Positions 24,297 through 31,791 of a DNA stretch of 35,151 bases are shown here, in pieces (within the stretch, counting starts at the first letter, position 1; every line of letters begins with the position of its first letter). A model generated the notes under the pieces. It saw nothing but the letters and a program-made list of their open reading frames with translations. It had not been told where the DNA came from and did not search any database. Made by a program: the position numbers and the translations under genes. The stretch comes from CAZFZT01 sp964523675 (lineage in GTDB: Bacteria > Planctomycetota > Phycisphaerae > Phycisphaerales > SM1A02), in the NCBI GenBank assembly GCA_964523675.1, contig CAZFZT010000033.1:1-35151 (forward strand), read 5' to 3'.

Positions 24297-25760
24297 TTAT
24301 GGCAGGGCGGGCTCACTAGAGATGAATTCGATCGCGCGGTCGAGAACGCGGTCTTCACCACCAACATGAAACGTCGGCGCAGCTTCAATGAAGATGTCAG
24401 GCGAAATGCCGTTGCCATCGTATAACTCGCCATTTGCCTGATATGAAGCCATCGTCGCCAGCCGCACCCGCGCGCCTGTGCGTTGCAAACGGTGCGACTG
24501 CGCTCTCGCGCTGCCGCCCGCTGTAGGCATGCCAATCAATGTCACGTTAGGCAAAAGCTGAAACGCGCCTGCGAAGATATCAGCCGCGCTGAAGCACACT
24601 TCATCGATCAACACGACAACCGGCCGATCGATGTACGCAGCATCATTGCCATCGCGCGTGCGACTGATGACGCAGTAATGCCAGTCGCTGAATCCCTCAT
24701 CTGGAACTGTCCATCTCGGCATAAAGCTCATCGCGAACTCCTCGATCGCAAGCCGCTCCGCATCACTCCACCCGCGCCATGTCAGGGGATACAGGCCGCG
24801 GTTGGCAAGGTAGCCATCATCCCGGGCCGGCTCATCGCCCGGCTGCAAGCGGTACCGCGCTGCGTTGATCACGATCGCCTCCTCGCCGCCGGGTTTCATG
24901 AAGTGCGGCAGCAACGCGCGCAGCGCATCGCGCGATCCGCCGCCATTGCCGCGTATGTCGATCACAACGCCGCGCAGCCCCGGCCGCGCTGCTGCGTCAT
25001 TGAGAAACAGCCGCAGCTCAGCCAGATCATCCTCATCATGCCGCATCTGCGCCGCCCGAACATACGCAATCGAATCATCAATCATCCGCGTTTGCGTTCG
25101 CGGCCACTCGCCATAAATCGGGCGGCGATCAGCGACCTTCAGCCGCATGAACGCGCGGTCCTCGCCCGACTCATCAGCCAGCTCAATCCATAGCTCATCC
25201 TTCATGGGCAGATTCATCTGCTTACGCGCAAAGTTGATCCACCGCAGGAGGCGCAGCGATCGCTCCTGGACGAGCTGCGGCGAGCCGGCTGGCACGAACG
25301 GCTTCACCGCATCGAGCCACTGCGCGACCGGCTGTCGATCGATCGACATCACATATGGCCGCGCTGGATCGAGCAGCGCGGACCGATCCGATGCAAACGC
25401 CACGATGCCGCCTTCAGATCGCGCAAGAAGGAGTGGCAGGAAGCCGCGCGGCAGCGCATCAAGGAACTCATCAATCTCCGCATGACCATCCCCCAGTGCG
25501 CACACCAGCCGGTGCATTTCGATGATGAGTTCCTCGCGCGACGGTTCATCGCCCAGCCGCGCGACAGCTTCACTCGCGCGCTGGCGCAAATCCACCTTGC
25601 GCAGCGCCGCGTACGCATGAGCGCTCTCAATGACCTCAACCAACTCCTCAAAGGCGCTGGCAGCGTGAACATTGGCGACATCCTGTCCAGCCGCAGCAGA
25701 GCCGCCCGGGAGAATCAATGCGGCTGCGAATGCACACGCACAAAAGCTGAAGCGACGCAT
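24297..25760 (-). CDS. Exported S41-family (C-terminal processing/tricorn-like) peptidase
   Basis: A 487-residue exported serine peptidase. The signal peptide is MRRFSFCACAFAAALILPGGSAAAG. Residues 85-96 include ALGDGHAEI, the DxH motif of tricorn/photoreceptor-type S41 enzymes. The core has GVVIDIRGNGGGS (264-276) and the nucleophile region VCFSAADIFAGAF (388-400, with S391), then IGMPTAGGSA. A substrate-loop segment, NGISPDIFIE, near the end is also family-typical. No PDZ domain is obvious. The ATG at 25760 is preferred because it starts the signal peptide and has GGAAGG about 12 bases upstream; in-frame ATGs at 25790 and 25829 are less likely. It is divergent from the next gene by about 55 bases and may process envelope proteins; the substrate is unknown. 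Confidence 0.87.
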   Translation of the reverse strand: MRRFSFCACAFAAALILPGGSAAAGQDVANVHAASAFEELVEVIESAHAYAALRKVDLRQRASEAVARLGDEPSREELIIEMHRLVCALGDGHAEIDEFLDALPRGFLPLLLARSEGGIVAFASDRSALLDPARPYVMSIDRQPVAQWLDAVKPFVPAGSPQLVQERSLRLLRWINFARKQMNLPMKDELWIELADESGEDRAFMRLKVADRRPIYGEWPRTQTRMIDDSIAYVRAAQMRHDEDDLAELRLFLNDAAARPGLRGVVIDIRGNGGGSRDALRALLPHFMKPGGEEAIVINAARYRLQPGDEPARDDGYLANRGLYPLTWRGWSDAERLAIEEFAMSFMPRWTVPDEGFSDWHYCVISRTRDGNDAAYIDRPVVVLIDEVCFSAADIFAGAFQLLPNVTLIGMPTAGGSARAQSHRLQRTGARVRLATMASYQANGELYDGNGISPDIFIEAAPTFHVGGEDRVLDRAIEFISSEPALP

Positions 25761-25814
25761 GTGCAAAGCATACCTTCCGTTCAGATTCATCTCTCTAGCG
25801 TTTATAGTTCTCGC

Positions 25815-26384
25815 GTGTCTCAATCGCAAAAGCGAATCGAATCATTCGGATGGTGGCTCTACGATCGTCTGCTCGGCCTTGCCGATTCCCTCGAGCAGCA
25901 CATCGTCGTCCTGCCATGGGATGCAGAAATCGACTGGCCGCTGCAATGCCACGTCTGCAGCCGCGAGCCGAGTGACACGACGATTCCCGTTTCGGTGCCG
26001 CGCATCGGCACGCTTTCGATCGCAATCGGCATCGAGGCGTTCTGGAATCGCCGCACCTTTCACGTGCCCGTATGCTTCGACTGCCATCGCCGGTGCGTGC
26101 GCAGAACCTGGCTGCGCCGCATCGTTCCGCCGCTTGTTCTCGTGACGCTTCTGCTCAGCGGCATCGCGCTCGCCAGGTGGCTCCACCCCATCGCGCCGGC
26201 CGCTGCGTACATCATTCACATTGCAGCCGTCCTCGGCTCGATCATCATCGCGATCATCCTCGGCCTCGCCTTCGGCTGGCCCATCGACATCACCGCGAAA
26301 GAGAAGCAGCTGCACATCGAGTTCAAGACAAAGGAACTCGCCGAGGCGTTCGCAGCGGCGAATGGCGCCGTCGTCGAGTCCTGA
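25815..26384 (+). CDS. Small membrane protein with zinc-binding cysteines
   Basis: A 189-residue protein starting at a GTG (VSQSQKRIESFGWWLYDRLL). The cytosolic part has two cysteine pairs, CHVCSRE and CFDCHRRC, separated by about 46 residues, which look like one zinc ribbon split by a beta insert. Two hydrophobic helices follow (VPPLVLVTLLLSGIALARW and YIIHIAAVLGSIIIAIILGLAFGW), then a short charged tail (FKTKELAEAFAAANG) resembling the ends of PH-like small domains. The frame is open upstream to 25482, but that part overlaps the S41 gene on the opposite strand and is not protein-like. The function is unknown. A terminator-like hairpin follows the stop. Confidence 0.7.
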   Translation: MSQSQKRIESFGWWLYDRLLGLADSLEQHIVVLPWDAEIDWPLQCHVCSREPSDTTIPVSVPRIGTLSIAIGIEAFWNRRTFHVPVCFDCHRRCVRRTWLRRIVPPLVLVTLLLSGIALARWLHPIAPAAAYIIHIAAVLGSIIIAIILGLAFGWPIDITAKEKQLHIEFKTKELAEAFAAANGAVVES

Positions 26385-26396
26385 GCGCATCCCGAC

Positions 26397-26425
26397 CCCG
26401 AGGCGCACGCGCAGTACGCCTCGGG
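26397..26425. terminator. Hairpin between convergent genes
   Basis: A perfect 9-bp inverted repeat, CCCGAGGCG/CGCCTCGGG, with an 11-base loop lies 12 bases after the zinc-protein stop and 38 bases beyond the stop of the converging dockerin gene. It could end transcripts from both sides. No T-run is present. Confidence 0.55.
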
Positions 26426-26462
26426 ATCAGCAGCATGCGCTTCAAGCGCGAAAGCTTCCGCA

Positions 26463-27064
26463 TCAACCCCAGTTCGAGAGCAGCAGCAGCAGATCAGGCA
26501 CGCCGACATCGCCGCTCTCATCAAGGTCAGCAGCGCAATCAGCCCGGCACGGCCCCCACGCGCCAAGCACGATCAGCAGATCGCTCACGCCGACCGAACC
26601 GTCGCCGTCAAGATCGCCAACCGGCGGCGGCCCGGGAATCGTTACGGTGCCGTGATCCTCTGAGCGCACCAACACATGCGCCTGCTCACACGGAAGCTGC
26701 GGAAAACACTGCTGGCTGTACACCTCCATCACCACCTGATACTCGCCCGGCGGCAGCACCTCCGTCGAAACCTGCTCGCACCAGCCGGTACCGTTGCGCC
26801 GCACGAACATGCGCCTTGACACAGTCGCACCGTAATGATGTTCTTGTCAACATGCGCCGTGGGATTCCACGGCACGCAGTCCGACCCTTCACACCCGCCA
26901 ACCTGCACATGCACAATGCTGCCGCCACTCACGAGTTCGACCTCGGAGTCAGGACCGCACTCGCCTCGGCAAGGTTCCCCTCCGCTGGCCAAGCCGGCGA
27001 CCACCATGAGAACAATCGCCGCCGCCGCAACCGCACATCGAACACACGTCTTCCGAACCATCAT
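26463..27064 (-). pseudogene. Exported dockerin-type protein, apparently frameshifted
   Basis: The first part encodes a signal peptide (MVRKTCVRCAVAAAAIVLMVVAGLASG) and an exported Cys-containing domain (EPCRGECGPDSEVELVSGG, then NPTAHVDKNIITVR). The second part, in another frame, encodes SRRMFVRRNGTGWCEQVSTE, LPPGEYQVVMEV, and a C-terminal pair of dockerin-like calcium repeats (GDLDGDGSVGVSDLL...LGAWGPC and DLDESGDVGVPDLL...LSNWG). Together they make a sensible protein of about 200 residues. Neither part has a sensible end or start of its own: the first frame runs into an Arg/Cys-rich stretch, and the second has no signal. A single missing base near 26826-26832 would join them. AAGGAG lies 5 bases before the ATG at 27061. 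This is either a pseudogene, an assembly error or, less likely, programmed frameshifting. Such tails are typical of Phycisphaerae secreted proteins. Confidence 0.7.
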
Positions 27065-27278
27065 CTCTCCTTGATCAAAGTCGCTCGACTGCCGAGCAGG
27101 TGTTGTTGGTAAGGCCTCATGCACACACTGTGCAACGATGAGCAGACGATCAGCCATACCTGCCCGCGCCGTGGCTGAGCCCGCCTGGCAAACTATACAG
27201 GACGGCTCCCTTCCTTCTGCGCGCAAAAACCGGCCCTGCGTCGACATTTTTTTCACGCCGCTCCCGGCCGTGCAACAC

Positions 27279-27785
27279 TCACCCCAGCCCGGCTGCCCAT
27301 GCTCGTACAACCGCATGATGCGCGCCCCACGCCCGCCACACATCCGCGGCCCAGGCGCGTACCGCCTGCTCGTGAGCGCGCTCACCACTCGTCGCAGCAA
27401 CATCAAGCACCGTCATGGCGCCATCGAAGCAAGGCGGCTCAAGCCAGTGAAACTTCTGCGCGCTCGCAACCGCCGGGCCAAGCCGCTTTGTGACATAGCG
27501 CGGCTCACGATGTTCATCAAGCAGCAGATGCAGCGCGATCAGATGCACCGCCACCGACTGAATGGACCGCCGCGACGGCGTTCCGGGATGCTCAGCCGCA
27601 TATGCATCAACCGTCATCCGGTGCCACGGCGGGTTGCGCATCTCGCCATATTCCCTGCCCAGCACATCGCAATACACGCTCCAGCAGCCGGGCGAAGCGC
27701 CAATATAAGCATGCACCGGCCCGTCAACGTCGGGCACCGCAGCCCCGCAGCCGATGCAGTGATGTATGGTGTTGACGCTCTCCAT
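27279..27785 (-). CDS. DUF5946 family protein
   Basis: A 168-residue cytosolic protein, recognised as DUF5946 from CIGCGAAVPDVDGPVHAYIG, SPGCWSVYCDVLGREYG, VDAYAAEHPG and SRRSIQSVAVHLIALHLLL. Conserved Cys and His residues (CxxC near residue 10, then H21, C28 and H74) hint at metal binding, but no activity is established for the family. Starts at 27785 (MESVNT) and 27791 are both possible; no strong ribosome binding site is present. An overlapping frame on the plus strand is rejected because it lacks any family motif. The gene is divergent from the DinB-like gene and shares a 124-base control region with it. The 214-base spacer after its stop (27065-27278) holds no gene. Confidence 0.82.
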   Translation of the reverse strand: MESVNTIHHCIGCGAAVPDVDGPVHAYIGASPGCWSVYCDVLGREYGEMRNPPWHRMTVDAYAAEHPGTPSRRSIQSVAVHLIALHLLLDEHREPRYVTKRLGPAVASAQKFHWLEPPCFDGAMTVLDVAATSGERAHEQAVRAWAADVWRAWGAHHAVVRAWAAGLG

Positions 27786-27833
27786 AAGCATTGTTGTACG
27801 CTGCTGATGCCGGCCCGACGATACCTTCAAATC

Positions 27834-27862
27834 ATGGTATGAGGTCCATGAAAGACATCCAA
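27834..27862 (-). promoter_or_regulatory. Candidate promoter and operator in the DUF5946/DinB spacer
   Basis: On the minus strand TTGGAT (27857-27862) and TACCAT (27834-27839) are separated by 17 bases. The inverted repeat TCATGG/CCATGA (27832-27837 and 27846-27851) overlaps the -10 box, as an operator would. The boxes are moderate matches, so this is tentative. Confidence 0.35.
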
Positions 27863-27909
27863 TGGTAACATGACATTGATTCGGCAACCCACCGCGCAGG
27901 AGATCAAAC

Positions 27910-28449
27910 ATGCAGAAACTCGTCACCACCTTGTTGCTCGGTCAGTACGAAGCCGCTCTTTCGATGCTCCGCGACACCATCGTTGCCTGCCCGGCTGAGC
28001 ACTGGGAGACGCGTCTCGTGCGCTGGACGACGCGCTTCGTGGCCTTTCACACCTTGTATTGCACGGACATGTATCTGAGCAGAAGCGAAGCGGAGGTCGA
28101 GTCGCATGAGCTTCTCCTCGAGGGTCGCGGCCTGCCGTTCGGCGAGCCCTTCCCGAAAGGCAAGCTGCCGCCGGGGCTCACCCAACCGCGCACGCTTGAG
28201 TACGCTGCGTTCTGCATCGCCAAAGCACGCGCGGTCATTCCGAACGAGAACGAAGCGGATCTCTCCGCTGCAAGTGGCTTCAACCGGCGGCTCAGCCGCG
28301 CGGAAATGCACATCTACAACATCCGCCACATTCAGCACCATGCGGGAGCGCTCGCAGCGCACGTTCGACGACTCACGCCTGCGATCGGCGAAGACGCGAT
28401 GGGCTGGATCGACACGGGCACGCAGCGCATCAACGGCGACGGAGGGTAG
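27910..28449 (+). CDS. DinB-like four-helix metal-binding protein
   Basis: A 179-residue protein with the DinB/YfiT helical-bundle plan. The three metal ligands expected are H47 (FVAFHTLYCTDMYL) and the pair H140/H144 (YNIRHIQHHAGAL, an HxxxH). The family covers thiol-dependent S-transferases and damage-inducible proteins; the exact substrate is unknown. The long LPPGLTQPRTLEYAAFCIAKARAVI stretch fits the middle helices. The ATG at 27910 has GGAG about 8 bases upstream. It is divergent from DUF5946 and converges with a small membrane protein gene 83 bases after its stop. Damage-linked induction cannot be judged: no LexA-type box is evident. Confidence 0.82.
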   Translation: MQKLVTTLLLGQYEAALSMLRDTIVACPAEHWETRLVRWTTRFVAFHTLYCTDMYLSRSEAEVESHELLLEGRGLPFGEPFPKGKLPPGLTQPRTLEYAAFCIAKARAVIPNENEADLSAASGFNRRLSRAEMHIYNIRHIQHHAGALAAHVRRLTPAIGEDAMGWIDTGTQRINGDGG

Positions 28450-28532
28450 CGCCGAGCGAAGGGCGGCGGCCCGGTGCAATGTTCAGCGACCTCCGTGCGC
28501 GTTTTCCCAGCTCCGGTGACGTCCTGCGATGC

Positions 28533-28868
28533 CTATACGAACAGCAGAACAACACCGATTCCCACATAGATGATCGCCCAATATTCCATCGGGGTGAAGA
28601 AGAGCGAGTGTCCGCCGCCGGACTTCAACACCACGTCTTCGCCAGTCTCCGGATCGACGAGTCTGCGATCAATGCGCTTTCGATTGAACGCACGACCGAG
28701 CGGCCAGACGATGATCGCTGCAATGACAAAGGCGGCACACTTGGGCCAACCGGTGGACTGGTAGTACTGTCCATCCTGCATTGCTGTATTAACGCCGATC
28801 TGCATCAGCAGCATGCTGGCGAAACCGACGATGAGACCGAGAACACCCCAGCCGTTCCAGATAATCAC
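28533..28868 (-). CDS. Small membrane protein, unknown function
   Basis: A 111-residue protein with three hydrophobic segments: GWGVLGLIVGFASMLLMQIG, CAAFVIAAIIVWPLG and WAIIYVGIGVVLLFV at the extreme C-terminus. The polar loop RAFNRKRIDRRLVDPETGED with GGGHSLFFTPMEYW lies between the second and third helices and resembles the loop of small uncharacterised membrane proteins near transporters and planctomycete housekeeping genes. A GTG at 28868 with AGAGAGG 8 bases upstream is chosen over a TTG at 28898 that directly abuts the previous stop. It is the last gene of a three-gene minus-strand set with the 83-residue protein and the nuclease. Confidence 0.65.
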   Translation of the reverse strand: MIIWNGWGVLGLIVGFASMLLMQIGVNTAMQDGQYYQSTGWPKCAAFVIAAIIVWPLGRAFNRKRIDRRLVDPETGEDVVLKSGGGHSLFFTPMEYWAIIYVGIGVVLLFV

Positions 28869-28898
28869 TGGTTGGACCTCTCTACTGTTGACCTGCAA

Positions 28899-29150
28899 TC
28901 ACGCTGCCTTGATCTGCACGTTCGCATCGTAGCCGAGTTCGTTGAGGATTTGACGACAGTTTTCCCAAGTTAGGCCGAAGGCGCGCACATCGGCGACGCC
29001 CAGCCGAGCCACGGCATCGCGCACCGCAGACGATTCAAACTCGCCCTCCATCACCTGCTGCTCCGCCCAGTCCACGAGCGCCTCCAGCGACAGCTCTCGC
29101 CGCAGGTAATCGGCCAACTGCTCAGCGACGTTCTGGCGGGTAATTTGCAT
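28899..29150 (-). CDS. Small soluble protein, unknown function
   Basis: An 83-residue all-helical, acidic protein (LADYLRRELSLEALVDWAEQ, EGEFESSAVRDAVARLGVADV, TWENCRQILNELGY). There is no signal or membrane segment. It does not match a named family I can recall with certainty, although the pattern suggests a short conserved helical protein. It starts 27 bases after the nuclease stop and ends 30 bases before the small membrane protein, so all three are likely co-transcribed. A partner or inhibitor role for the nuclease is possible but unsupported. Confidence 0.62.
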   Translation of the reverse strand: MQITRQNVAEQLADYLRRELSLEALVDWAEQQVMEGEFESSAVRDAVARLGVADVRAFGLTWENCRQILNELGYDANVQIKAA

Positions 29151-29177
29151 AGCGTAGCTCGCTTAGATGCCGCACTA

Positions 29178-30278
29178 TCACAATCCCAATTCATTCAGTA
29201 CCGGCTGCAGTGCCGTCTCGAGCCTGCTCATAGCTCCTACCATCTCACTCTGGATGGTGGGCCATTGCGACTCTGCGCTCCGGTAACCGCCCAACGCGAT
29301 TGGACACTTGATTCGGCAAGCACGTTTGTCATCGAGTCGCTCCCACGAAAGTGGCGCGCCGAATGCTCGCTCGACTTCATCCTTATGAGAAAGAACGTGG
29401 TCGAAGATGCGCTTGTTCTCCTCGGCAACTCCTCGATCGATGTAGAGCTCTACAGCGCCACTTTTTTGGATGATGACATAATTGAAGTTGAGTCCTCGGA
29501 TGCCGGCGCTTGCCCCGAGCCAGTGATAGCTGCCGGGTTTAATGTTGGCGTGTCGCGTCCTCTGGTCACGAGCGACTTTCACCAGGCCCTGCCAGAACCG
29601 CAGGCGCTCGTCGTATCGTTCCGCTCGTTTCTTACGGCCTACCTGCTCCTTCTCACGAAGTTGAATCTGATATTCATGTGCCTCCGGCAGCGGGATGACC
29701 TGTTGAACATCGATCAACCGCCTATCGCCATCCTGGTACGGGCGCAGTCTAACGCATCGAATGTCGACATCACGATCTCGCAGCCAGAGTACCGCAGTCG
29801 TGAGTTCCTTCCCAAAATCCTCGGACACTAACATCACGCGTACGTCCGTGGCGAAGTTCTCTTCGTCAACCTCGTCCCAACCTAGGAACTCCAGCATGCG
29901 TCGCTCGGCCTGGGCGGCCGGCACTCCGATCCGGGTAAGAAACTCCTTGTGAATCTTGGCGGCCTGTTCGAAAGTCATAGCGGAGACCATGCTCGCATAA
30001 CGAATTGCCTGCAACTCCATGTGTCCGCCGTCGACGGTCCGCTTCAATTCAACGACGACGAGGTTGGCATCGCTATCCATCGCCAACAGGTCGATCCTGC
30101 GGCGACTGTCCTCCCACTCACCGAACTCCTCGGCGATGACGTATAAGTCGTCGCCGAGCACATCAATCTGCGTGCGCAGCAACCGCTGAATATCTGTACG
30201 CTCACGTACCTTCAGGTCAGCGAACGATGCCTCAGCGATAGAGCGGAAATTGTCATTGGTCATTTCGAATAGCGGCAT
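29178..30278 (-). CDS. PD-(D/E)xK nuclease with DUF4268-type domain
   Basis: A 366-residue protein. The N-terminal part (about 1-130) carries a restriction-like nuclease core: RRRIDLLAMD with D63, VVVELKR with E77 and K79, and a following Q90 in MELQAIRYASM. This layout matches NucS/DUF91-like enzymes. The C-terminal part (about 215-355) matches DUF4268: FWQGLVKVARDQRTRHANIK, YHWLGASAGIRGLNFNYVI and LYIDRGVAEENKRIFDHVL. Such two-part proteins occur in restriction and defence neighbourhoods as well as alone. The catalytic residues appear intact. The start at 30278 (MPLFEMTNDN) has GGAAG about 12 bases upstream; an ATG six codons in is the alternative. It leads a three-gene minus-strand set. 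DNA cleavage is predicted from motifs; the target is unknown. Confidence 0.82.
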   Translation of the reverse strand: MPLFEMTNDNFRSIAEASFADLKVRERTDIQRLLRTQIDVLGDDLYVIAEEFGEWEDSRRRIDLLAMDSDANLVVVELKRTVDGGHMELQAIRYASMVSAMTFEQAAKIHKEFLTRIGVPAAQAERRMLEFLGWDEVDEENFATDVRVMLVSEDFGKELTTAVLWLRDRDVDIRCVRLRPYQDGDRRLIDVQQVIPLPEAHEYQIQLREKEQVGRKKRAERYDERLRFWQGLVKVARDQRTRHANIKPGSYHWLGASAGIRGLNFNYVIIQKSGAVELYIDRGVAEENKRIFDHVLSHKDEVERAFGAPLSWERLDDKRACRIKCPIALGGYRSAESQWPTIQSEMVGAMSRLETALQPVLNELGL

Positions 30279-30324
30279 GATGAAACTATCTTCCGTTCAA
30301 GAACTTACGTTGAAATGACCACCA

Positions 30325-30343
30325 CACGGGCGAGACGCCCGTG
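30325..30343 (-). terminator. Perfect GC hairpin after scoB-like gene
   Basis: CACGGGCG/CGCCCGTG, an 8-bp perfect stem with a 3-base loop (AGA), lies 12 bases after the CoA-transferase stop on the minus strand. It is a compact terminator or REP-like element. No U-tract follows. Confidence 0.5.
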
Positions 30344-30354
30344 CCACCGTTTGA

Positions 30355-31026
30355 TTACACCCCCACGCCCGCGACATTCTCTGCCACGGTGATCTCGGCA
30401 GTCGTCTTTGCGAGCACTTCATCGACGGTGACGCCGGGTGCAAGTTCGATGAGCTCGAAGCGGCGCTCTTTTCCGGGGGCTTGATTCATCTTCAAGACGC
30501 ACAGGTCCGTCATCACCATGTCAATACATCGCAGCCCCGTCAGCGGGAGCGTGCACTGGGGGATGATCTTCGGCTCGCCTTTCTTGTTCGTGTGCTCCAT
30601 CATCACGACGACCTTCTTCACGCCGGCCACAAGATCCATCGCGCCGCCCATCCCTTTCACCAGTTTCCCCGGAATCATCCAGTTGGCGATGTCGCCTTCC
30701 TGTGAGATTTCCATCGCGCCGAGGATGGCAAGATCAATGTGGCCGCCGCGGATCATGCCGAAGGAATCTGCGGATGAGAAGTAACTCGCGCCCGGAACAG
30801 CCGTCACGGTCTGCTTGCCCGCGTTGATCAAATCGGGATCGACTTCCTCTTCATACGGGAAGCGGCCCATGCCGAGCAGGCCGTTCTCTGATTGCAGCCA
30901 CACCGTCATGCCGGGGGGAATGTGGTTCGCAACCAGCGTGGGCATGCCGATGCCGAGGTTGACGTACATGCCATCGCGCAGTTCGCGCGCGGCCCGCTTC
31001 GCAATCTCATCTCGCGTCAGTGGCAT
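30355..31026 (-). CDS. scoB: 3-oxoacid CoA-transferase subunit B
   Basis: A 223-residue CoA-transferase beta subunit. It moves CoA between succinyl-CoA (or acetyl-CoA) and acetoacetate or another 3-oxoacid. The signature is clear: GMYVNLGIGMPTLVANHIPPG, the active-site motif SENGLLGMG with E47, PGASYFSSADSFGMIRGGHID, MEISQEGDIANWMIPGK and KGMGGAMDLVAGVKKVVVMMEH. The catalytic glutamate is therefore present, but the enzyme needs the A subunit, and no scoA is found next to it or elsewhere in the window. Upstream is an unrelated thioredoxin-like gene, and the spacer of 184 bases holds only repeat-like sequence. PcaJ/AtoA specificities are close relatives, so the exact acid is uncertain. Confidence 0.93.
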   Translation of the reverse strand: MPLTRDEIAKRAARELRDGMYVNLGIGMPTLVANHIPPGMTVWLQSENGLLGMGRFPYEEEVDPDLINAGKQTVTAVPGASYFSSADSFGMIRGGHIDLAILGAMEISQEGDIANWMIPGKLVKGMGGAMDLVAGVKKVVVMMEHTNKKGEPKIIPQCTLPLTGLRCIDMVMTDLCVLKMNQAPGKERRFELIELAPGVTVDEVLAKTTAEITVAENVAGVGV

Positions 31027-31163
31027 GTGGGAATGGTATCACAGAGGGATGAAGGCACGAGGGCACGAAGTGAGCCGCAGCGAATCCGCGGTGGGGGCGA
31101 TGGAGGTCGCTCTGCTGCCGCACGTCTTTCGCTTGTGCTGAGAACGGCTCACCAAAAGCCCTT

Positions 31164-31180
31164 CTCCGTGGCCCTCTGTG
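31164..31180. repeat. Intergenic repeat copy 1
   Basis: CTCCGTGGCCCTCTGTG in the scoB/thioredoxin spacer. A near-identical copy at 31792-31808 differs by one base. The rest of the 31027-31210 spacer holds no gene. Confidence 0.6.
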
Positions 31181-31210
31181 GCCCCCCGTATTTCAACCTG
31201 TCAGGCGCTC

Positions 31211-31654
31211 TTAGTTGGAGCCGAGCCAGCTGAGGAGTTCGACAGCTGTGCGGTCGCCTTCCAGCCGTGCGATTTCCTTGCCATCTTCGAGCAGGATCAT
31301 GGCTGGGATGTCGTGGATGCTCAGTGCAGTGACATCGCGCTGCACCGCTTCGCTCTGAGTGTTCGTGACATCCAGGTACACGGGGACGGTCTTGTCGAGA
31401 ATCGCACTGACGACGCGCTCATCGCGCAGCGCGCTGCGCTTGAGCTGCTGACATGGCATGCACCAGTCGGCGGTGGCGAGCACGAGGACCGGCTTGTCGA
31501 TTTCTTCAGCGCGCTCGAGCGCGCTGGCCAGCGGCAGGGCATCAACGAATGCATCGGGCACGGGTGCCGGCCGGCCGAGCGTGAGTCGAAGCACGATCAG
31601 GCCGGCTAGGAGAATCAGGAAGACGGTGATGGTGTGACGAGTTGCAGCGCGCAT
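31211..31654 (-). CDS. Membrane-tethered thioredoxin-like protein
   Basis: A 147-residue protein with an N-terminal anchor (HTITVFLILLAGLIVLRLTL) followed by a periplasm-facing thioredoxin fold. The redox site is WCMPC (C65 and C68) within LATADWCMPCQQLK, and the cis-proline loop is DIPAMILL. The layout resembles thioredoxin-like (DUF255/thioredoxin_7) proteins that keep exported proteins reduced or act in cytochrome biogenesis. The ATG at 31654 is chosen because it directly precedes the anchor; the in-frame ATG at 31696 would add 14 polar residues inside repeat sequence. No clear ribosome binding site is visible. It lies alone between two repeat-containing spacers. Confidence 0.82.
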   Translation of the reverse strand: MRAATRHTITVFLILLAGLIVLRLTLGRPAPVPDAFVDALPLASALERAEEIDKPVLVLATADWCMPCQQLKRSALRDERVVSAILDKTVPVYLDVTNTQSEAVQRDVTALSIHDIPAMILLEDGKEIARLEGDRTAVELLSWLGSN

Positions 31655-31693
31655 GGTGTGGTTCGTTGCGTTAGAGCACCGATCAGTTTGAAA

Positions 31694-31715
31694 CACAGCG
31701 GGGGCACGGAGAAGG
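31694..31715. repeat. Intergenic repeat copy 2, inverted
   Basis: This block reads, on the minus strand, CCTTCTCCGTGCCCCCGCTG, and then TG. It matches the left part of the repeat at 31164-31180 in the opposite orientation, less exactly than copies 1 and 3 match each other. Confidence 0.45.
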
Positions 31716-31791
31716 ACTTATTCTGGTCAAGGATGAAGGGTGAGTTGCCGGTGCGTTGTTCGGCCGTATTCATTTCTCATCTCTTGCGCTC

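Noticed and set aside
26072..27112. Plus-strand frame of 346 codons over the zinc protein end and the dockerin gene
   Set aside because: The product is Arg/His/Ala-rich without domain signs. The dockerin and zinc-protein signatures lie in other frames.
27246..27253. T-run after the DUF5946 stop, considered as a terminator
   Set aside because: On the minus strand, where DUF5946 is transcribed, the run is A rather than U, and no stable stem precedes it.
27138..27842. Plus-strand frame of 234 codons over DUF5946
   Set aside because: DUF5946 motifs lie on the minus strand; the plus product is basic and has no recognised pattern.
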